DNA from: Procambarus clarkii
Taxonomy: Eukaryota; Arthropoda; Malacostraca; Decapoda; Cambaridae
DNA: 64,000 nucleotides
Direction: 5' to 3'
Assembly: GCF_040958095.1 (NCBI RefSeq)
Contig: NC_091152.1
Span: 19,610,358-19,674,357, forward strand
The stretch's first letter is position 1; every line of letters begins with the position of its first letter. A program made the position numbers and the translations under genes. The notes under the pieces are model-generated. The model had not been told where the DNA came from. It searched no databases and worked only from the letters and a program-made list of their open reading frames with translations. Positions 36,101 to 45,100 of this stretch are shown here, one piece after another.

Positions 36101-39100
36101 TGAAAACCCAACGGGATAACGACGCTATGAGAGAAGATAATTATGAGATCAATACAGTGCTAAAGTGTTGTCATAAGAGTAACTTTAAAATTAGCCCAAT
36201 CCGAGTTTAAAGGTAATGGTTTAAGTTTTTTAAGCAAGCAGAACATTCCTTCTGAATCACTGTATCGAGTTGTCAGTAACTGATCCGCTAGAACCAATTA
36301 CAATCTGTGTAATATTAACCTCAATTTAATAAGACTATCAAAATCCTCAGATTAGGCAAAATTGTAATTAATTTTGTCAATAAAGATGTTAATAATAATA
36401 AATGTGTAATATTGTCAAATCCGATGATTCATTTAACCCTAGTTAAGCTTATAAGATTGGATCTTAAACCGTCCCGTGCTGTAGCTCAAACATATTTAAC
36501 ATCATTCTAACATAATAAATAATGTCTAAAGAACTACTTCAATAAATATTGATTTACTTAGGTGGTAGAATTATCTACAGTATTTTTAATAAGAATTTAT
36601 TTTCATTGCAGGCAAAGGGTTTGCTGGAGAGGCGAGGTTCCAACACGAGCCTGACCCTGGAGCTAGCACCCAACTATGCTCCACCAGAGGTCCCGTCCCC
36701 ACCTCGACATTGGTGAGCCCAACCCTCGCCCCATGTCTACTGCCACCTCATTCACAGCTCCGTAGCCTTAATATTACCAGTAGAAGTAGACGTGAACTTA
36801 TAATATTACCAGTAGAAGTAGACGTGGCCTTATAATATTACCAGTAGAAGTAGACGTGGCCTTATAATATTACCAGTAGAAGTAGACGTGGACTTATAAT
36901 ATTACCAGTAGAAGTAGACGTGAACTTATAATATTACCAGTAGAAGTAGACGTGAACTTATAATATTACCAGTAGAAGTAGACGTGGCCTTATAATATTA
37001 CCAGTAGAAGTAGACGTGGCCTTATAATATTACCAGTAGAAGTAGACGTGGACTTATAATATTACCAGTAGAAGTAGACGTGAACTTATAATATTACCAG
37101 TAGAAGTAGACGTGAACTTATAATATTACCAGTAGAAGTAGACGTGGCCTTATAATATTACCAGTAGAAGTAGACGTGGCCTTATAATATTACCAGTAGA
37201 AGTAGACGTGAACTTATAATATTACCAGTAGAAGTAGACGTGGCCTTATAATATTACCAGTAGAAGTAGACGTGGCCTTATAATATTACCAGTAGAAGTA
37301 GACGTGGTCTTATAATATTACCAGTAGAAGTAGACGTGGCCTTATAATATTACCAGTAGAAGTAGACGTGGCCTTATAATATTACCAGTAGAAGTAGACG
37401 TGGCCTTATAATATTACCAGTAGAAGTAGACGTGGCCTTATAATATTACCAGTAGAAGTAGACGTGGCCTTATAATATTACCAGTAGAAGTAGACGTGGA
37501 CTTATAATATTACCAGTAGAAGTAGACGTGGACTTATAATATTACCAGTAGAAGTAGACGTGGCCTTATAATATTACCAGTAGAAGTAGACGTGGACTTA
37601 TAATATTACCAGTAGAAGTAGACGTGGCCTTATAATATTACCAGTAGAAGTAGACGTGGACTTATAATATTACCAGTTTTAGTTTAGTTCATTTATTATG
37701 CACCCCATACCCATCTTGTGGGCGGTAGTGGAAAGGGTTACAGAGGCACATAATGGGCTCAGGGACTGAACCCCACAATTCATTTAGCTAAGCAAGTTAC
37801 AATCTTGATGAGCTAGTTACAAAATTCAATATAAGTCATCACATCAACAATGGGTTCGAGATCGACCTCAAGTACAGGTTCTAAATTAAGCAACTGACAT
37901 ATGTGGAGAGCTAGTGTTAAAATTGATATGTTTGTCCTGCACACCGCCCCCCATCCAGTGGGCAGCGGTGGATAGGTTACACCGCCCCCCATCCAGTGGG
38001 CAGCGGTGGATAGGTTACAGTCACTCAGTTACTACCTACAGTTAGCAAACTGGGGATATTTGGCTAAAATTTCTGGTAGCAGATCATTTTGAATGAAATA
38101 TTGACACATCGCTGGAACATTGGTTATAGAATTGTCTCTAAATTCACGTATCTTTTCGCACTCCATCACATAGTGACGGAGGGTGTGCGAATAATTTTGT
38201 TGACACAGTTTACATTTGGTCAGGTCTACATCAGCAGATAATGAGAATTCCCAGAGATACTTGTAACCGAGTCTAAGCCGAGCAATAGTAACATCTAGAA
38301 GTCTGCTGATTTTATTGGATGATCCATAGATGTGTGGCTCCTCTTGCATGATAGTATGATGATAGATGGAATTACTGGTGTCAATTTCACTTTGCCTCAG
38401 ATCTACAAGATCTTGTTGAAGTTCTCGGTGCACTGCTGCTCTCAGATTGCTCATTGACAATCCAAGGTTACACTCAACGGCTCCTTTAAAGGCTTCCAGT
38501 GGTGCGGAGAGAAGCAGTTTGATCTGGGTGTGGCCGGTGGCCGCTGTTGTAGTCGCCTTAAGACGATGCCAACGCTTATAAAGTCATCCGTTGTATTCTC
38601 TGCATACCCCGCTACTGTACCCGCCTTAACACTGGACGCGTGATCCTGTGGTCCCGGGTTCGATCCCGGGCGCCGGCGAGAAACAACGGGCAGAGTTTCT
38701 TTCACCCTGATGCCCCTGTTACCTAGTAGTAAATAGGTACCTGGGTGTTAGTCAGCTGTCACTGGCTGCTTCCTGGGGGTGGAGGCCTGGTCGAGGACCG
38801 GGCCGCGGGGACACTAAGCCCTGAAATCCTCTCAAGATAACCCCTTGTCCACCAAAACACTTAAGCCTTAAGTGACGTAACTTTGCAATTTTCTTGTGTT
38901 CCAAGATACAAGGCTCTTGGTCATCAGCATTATATTAGTACTACAGATAACGTAACTATCACTTGCAGCAGAGGTGCTCGCACTAGTCTTTATTATGCTT
39001 TTAGTAAAATAAACATTTAAACCAGAGTTATTTATCCATATCACTTTCCTTCAGCACGCCAGAGGAGTTCCTAATGACGGCGGGCAACAGAATGAGTCGA

Positions 39101-42100
39101 GGGCAGCTGCGCCAGTGTCTGAAGGAGGTCCGGGCACTTCACGCAGAGTTCTGGGAGATCCCACTCAACCACCCTGACAAGTAAGTTTACACACACACTG
39201 ACCGATAGATTCATGATTGATGAAGATTAAGCCATCCAAAAGGTGACACGGGCATGAATAGCCCGTAATGGGTGGCCCTTTTGAGCCATTACCAGTATCA
39301 TTAGACGATACTGGAGATGTGGAGGTGCGACTGTACCCTGCGTGACGGGAGATGCCTCCTGTGTGACCGATAGAGCCAAAGGTGAGGCTTAATACCTGAC
39401 GCTCGACTCTGCATTCTCCTTTAAGAATAAGCTACGCCTGCGGCCAGAAGTCAGCAAGCGCGTCATTGAGCGTACAGATCGGCGTACATTTCATGACCCA
39501 GTGAAAGTTGTGAAAGTTTTGTGTGTCCGAGTATATTGTTTGTGGCCTCGTCCCTGCCGCAGGTGTGACATGCTGGGGGCGGCGTCCAAGAACAGGTACC
39601 GCACCGTGCTGCCCAACGAGGCCAGCCGGGTGCGCCTACACACTGAAGACCCGGCCTTGGAGTACATCAACGCTAACTACATCAGGGTGAGTGACACAGT
39701 TACAGCCCCGCTCCTGTGCCAGGTAAGTCCACTATGGGCTCGCCATAGCCCGTGCTACTTGGAACCTTTTGTTCCGAGTAGCTGAATCTAAAACAGCAGC
39801 AACAGGGTGAGTGCCTTTACCTCCTCTCACCTTACTGCTTACTTCTTTACTGCTTCATCTACTTCATCTTGTCTTACGCTTCCTGCTGGGATCTGCTGCT
39901 ACTGAGCTCTCATCACACTTCTTCCTTATATTAACAAGTTAAGGTACACACAAGCAGCGTGTTGGTGGCCTGTTCTACCTGAAGGTTTAGAGTCTAGGAC
40001 AAGAGTTGTTGTTAAAGATTTAGCTACTCCGGACGAAGTGTCCATGTAGCACGGGCTATGGCGAGCCCGTACGTCAAGAGCTTGCTAGGAGTTCATCTAG
40101 TATCTCCATCTAATCAAATCAAATCAAATCAAATGTTTATTTAGGTAAGGTACATACATACAAGAGATTTTACAAAGAGTGATAGATTTATAGATAGAGC
40201 TAGTACATACAATGCCTAAAGCCACTATTACGCAAAGCGTTTCGGGCATGAAAAAAACTTAAATGACTAAAGCTTAATACTAATTGAGCATAAAGAATCT
40301 CACATGGTGGTTAGACATACATGGACTTAGGACAAAGCATGTATGAGTCTAATACATTAGCATGTACTAACAGACTCAGGGCAGAGCACAAGAATATCTA
40401 TCAATACACAGAACAAGAGACCTATAAGCTCATTTGTATGGATCTCATCTGATGTTTCCTTCAGCTGCTCTCAGGGGCCCCAATAAATTTTTTTTCGAAA
40501 ATATTTTTTATAATTATTGCCATTTGATAGCCTAGATTATTAGCTACATTTTCAGCTGAATTTAAAAGAAACTGTCACTTCCAAGTTTTTATTTAATTTT
40601 TGGTCATCAGTACATGTCAACTCACATTGACAACCAAAGCAATCTGGCAATAATGTTGAGTTGCCAACTATTATTTTTTTGCATGACTTCTATCGTGATG
40701 AAGGCGAACCAGATCAAAATTGCAAATAACTACATTAAAACTCCTTGTTGAATCATGCACAGGAATGTTTTCAGAGAGTTCCTAAGAACCTTTGTGACAC
40801 TGCCATATAGGAAGAAATACACGATGCTTAGTGAATCTAAGTCCAGAACTATAGTGCTTACAGACTGAGGCAGGGGGGGGGGGGGTTGAATTGAAGGGCT
40901 GAGGCAGGGGGGGGGGGGGTTGAATTGAAGGGCTGAGGCAGGGGGGGGGGTTGAATTGAAGGGCTGAGGCAGGGGGGTGTATTGAAGGGCTGAGGCAGGG
41001 GGGGGTGTATTGAAGGGCTGAGGCAGGGGGGGGGGGTGTATTGAAGGGCTGAGGCAGGGGGGGGGTTGTATGGGGACACACCGCCATCGTGACAGTATTG
41101 GGCAGCGCCACTCATCCTGTGAGTGGACACACCACCATAGTGACAGTATTGGGCAGCGGCACTCATCCTGTGAGTGGACACACCGCCATAGTGACAGTAT
41201 TGGGCAGCGCCACTCATCCTGTGAGTGGACACACCGCCATAGTGACAGTATTGGGCAGCGCCACTCATCCTGTGAGTGGACACACCACCATAGTGACAGT
41301 ATTGGGCAGCGGCACTCATCCTGTGAGTGGACACACCGCCATAGTGACAGTATTGGGCAGCGCCACTCATCCTGTGAGTGGACACACCGCCATCGTGACA
41401 GTATTGGGCAGCGCCACTCATCCTGTGAGTGGACACACCGCCATAGTGACAGTATTGGGCAGCGCCACTCATCCTGTGAGTGGACACACCGCCATAGTGA
41501 CAGTATTGGGCAGCGCCACTCATCCTGTGAGTGGACACACCGCCATAGTGACAGTATTGGGCAGCGCCACTCATCCTGTGAGTGGACACACCGCCATAGT
41601 GACAGTATTGGGCAGCGGCACTCATCCTGTGAGTGGACACACCGCCATAGCAGCATGTACAACACTCCCCAATAGGAAGAAAACCCGCTGTGTTGTTCAT
41701 CCTGTCACTTGTACCCAGACACAGCTGGGACTTGCTTAACTGTCTCAAGTGAACAGCTCCTCAAACAAGAAGATTAACATCTGTCAACCCTAAAAAGCTT
41801 ACGTTATCTTGCGGGTGTAAAATGGGGAAATCTTTTAAGAACAGTATCAATATTTGACAAATAGTGTTTTCCTAACTCAAACAATGTGGGGTTTATTATT
41901 CTACACATATTCCTAATGTCTCTCAGATGTTCACATTCACGTAGATAGTGGTCAAGGCGGTGTCCATCACTCTCACCACAGATTCTGCAACTAAGATGTA
42001 ATGCCTTTATTGTTTTCTCTGACACTTTATTGCTATTTTGTGAGCTTATTGCTTCTATTAGTTTGTCTTATTATTATCATTGTACTGTGTGAATGACGCC

Positions 42101-45100
42101 CCGCGTGTTGGAACACTTCTCAGTACATGTATATGAGTAATGCTGGAGAGAGTGGCGGCGTGTCTGCAGGGTTACGACGGAGAGGAGCGGGCATACATCG
42201 CGACGCAGGGGCCGCTGCCTCACACAGTGGCGGACCTGTGGAGGCTGGTGATGCAGGAGTGTGCGCCCGCCCTCGTCATGATCACCAGGCTCAAGGAGAA
42301 GCAGAGGGTCAAATGCGAGCCTTATGTGCCCACACACGCAGCCACATATGGTGATATTAGTGTCACTGTCAGGCAGATTATACAGAAAAGTGGCTACACC
42401 ATCCGTAGACTTTTGCTCCAGGTGAGTTGCCTGCTAAAAGATTGTGAAGTATGTGACCCCAAAGGTTTACCAACCCTTTCTCGCACTTTCTTAGTCAATA
42501 TTGATTTATTAAATACGTGCATATGTGACATCCTAGTTTACCTTGAAAAGCTTCATAGAAAACACCGACCTTACCTAACCTTCTTAGTATGTTAAGATGA
42601 GCATCTTATTGCTTCGTAATTACAATTATTACTTAACCTATACCTATAATAGGTTAAGTAATAATTGTAATTACGAAGCAATAAGATGCTTATCTTAACA
42701 TACTAAGAAGGTTAGGTAAGGTCGGTGTTTTCTATGAAGCTTTTCAAGGTAAACTAGTATGTTTAGTGTGTCACATATGCACGTATTTAATAAGTCAATA
42801 TTGACTATACGAAAGTGCGAGAACGGGTTTAGGTTTACATATGCTTAGTGGTCATCCCATACATATTAATTATAACGTCAGATCTCACGTGTGTGTTCGT
42901 CTACATTTATGACAAAGTTCTTAAAGTTATCGAAGTATAATCATTTAATAATTTGTGCATAAGAACTTGAAAGTGATAAAAGATATCTTTGGCATATACC
43001 ACGATGATGATATGATATATTTCCACTAGCGAGGAGAGGAGGAGCACGAGACACTACACTTCTGGTACACTGCCTGGCCCGACCACAAGGCCCCAGCGGA
43101 GGCTGACCAACTCCTTGCCATGGCACTACAGGTTGAACACATCAGAAAGGTCAGTTCTTCCTACTATGGCAACACCATCATTAATTCATTTAAATTCCTT
43201 AATATACAATCGCATCTATTTTTCTGTTTTAACCAGATGTGTTTTTCTAGCATCAATCTTACCAAACCAGACTTAACCTAACCTAACCAGACCTAATCAA
43301 AATTTAACCCAGTTTTAAGTAAATCTCACTACATTTACCCCAATTATAACACACCAAAACTGAATTTAACTAAATGTAACTAATAATATTACAACCAAAG
43401 CTGAATTTCACTGTTAACGTCAAACCATTTCCAATATACAACACACCCTCAATATTGCAGCACCTCGTAGCCTGGTGGATAGCGCGCAGGACTCGTAATT
43501 CTGTGGCGCGGGTTCGATTCCCGCACGAGGCGGAAACAAATGGGCAAAATTTCTTTCACCCTGAATGCCCCTGTTACCTAGCAGTAAATAGGTACCTGGG
43601 AGTTAGTCAGCTGTCACGGGGTGCTTCCTGGGGGTGGAGGCCTGGTCGAGGACCGGGCCGCGGGGACACTAAAGCCCCGAAATCATCTCAAGATAACCAC
43701 CCCGGCCAGATTTGATATACCAGATTCTGCAAATATAGTTTTAGAATGTGTAGTTACAAGGCATTTTTCCACATGCCTTGTAACTACAAGGCAAGTAACT
43801 ACAAGTGAAGTATCGCCGAGGTAACTAAAAGTGACTATGACGGAAGTAGAGCGACAGAAAAAGAAAATTACTTCGTTTTAGTCAACATTCCCACTACTGT
43901 CCGTAAGTTTCCCACAGTCTGTTACCTCGCCACAGCCCGCCAGGTAGCCTAGCTAACATTAGGCTATGCCCCAACCCTGAAAAGCCTACTAATGTTCATG
44001 TTCAAAATGCTTTGATCCTGCACATGTGGTTTTGTGCTGTTGTGCTGTATTTCCAGGAAACATTGCCTTTACTTCAAGTTCAAGTTCAAGTATGTTTATT
44101 GAGATAAGCAAGAAATACATCTCAAAGGGATAGAGTAGCTTAAGCTACTTCTACCCCCCCTTGCCTTTACTACTCTCGTTCTCTACTCTTATCGACATCT
44201 TTGTAATTATCAGATGTCTGTGAGGGTAATTTTTGCTAACTTAAATATTTATATATAACACTTATAGTCAATTACTGGTTAAAGTTAATCACAAAATTTG
44301 AGTTTAATAACAATATTTGTGGTGCAGACGGGTGATGGAGGGCGCCAGGGTCCCGTGGTTGTCCACTGTTCAGCTGGCATTGGTCGTAGTGGCTGCTTCC
44401 TGGCCATAAGCATCGCTATCAACCAGCTGCAGGAAGAAGACTGCGTCGATATCCTCGGCATCGTCTGCCAGATGAGGCTAGACAGGTAAGAGTTGTTTTA
44501 CGGTAAGATGTCAACACCATATACAAACTAATTGGTCAATTTTTGACTCGATCACAGTTATTCAGTTGCACACAAGATGACACTGCCACTTGCGACAATG
44601 CAAGGTGATGGCAGATTTTTCCCTAGTCATTGGAAAAGTGGCTGCTAACTCGACCAATGGCTAGATATGACACTGCTGCTGCAGATGGATCATTGGCCGA
44701 TAGAAAGCTGCCCAAAGCCTAACCTAAACTAGGCCTATCGGAACAACCTCGACCTAATATGTACTTTATGAGGCCTTGGGTTAGGGTTTAGTCACCGTTA
44801 TTTCTCTGCCTCATTTTGTGCCGCCAACTTGGAGACAAGAGTCATCAGTTGATCCAACATGGAATATTGTTCATGTTTAGAAGGATAGGCAGGGTTGATG
44901 AGGATAGGCAGGGTTGATGAGGAGGATAGGCAGGGTTGATGAGGATAGGCAGGGTTGATGAGGAGGATAGGCAGGGTTGATGAGGAGGATAGGCAGGGTT
45001 GATGAGGAGGATAGGCAGGGTTGATGAGGAGGATAGGCAGGGTTGATGAGAAGGATAGGCAGGGTTGATGAGAAGGATAGGCAGGGTTGATGAGGAGGAT

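Noticed and set aside
40730-41748. Minus-strand frames of about 300 codons with Pro-rich end
   Set aside because: Produced by the 51-bp array plus poly-G runs within intron 6 of the phosphatase.
43268-43300. Telomeric (TTAGG)n-type repeat, cctaacctaacc
   Set aside because: Only two or three units, in a stretch of degenerate taacc sequence within an intron.
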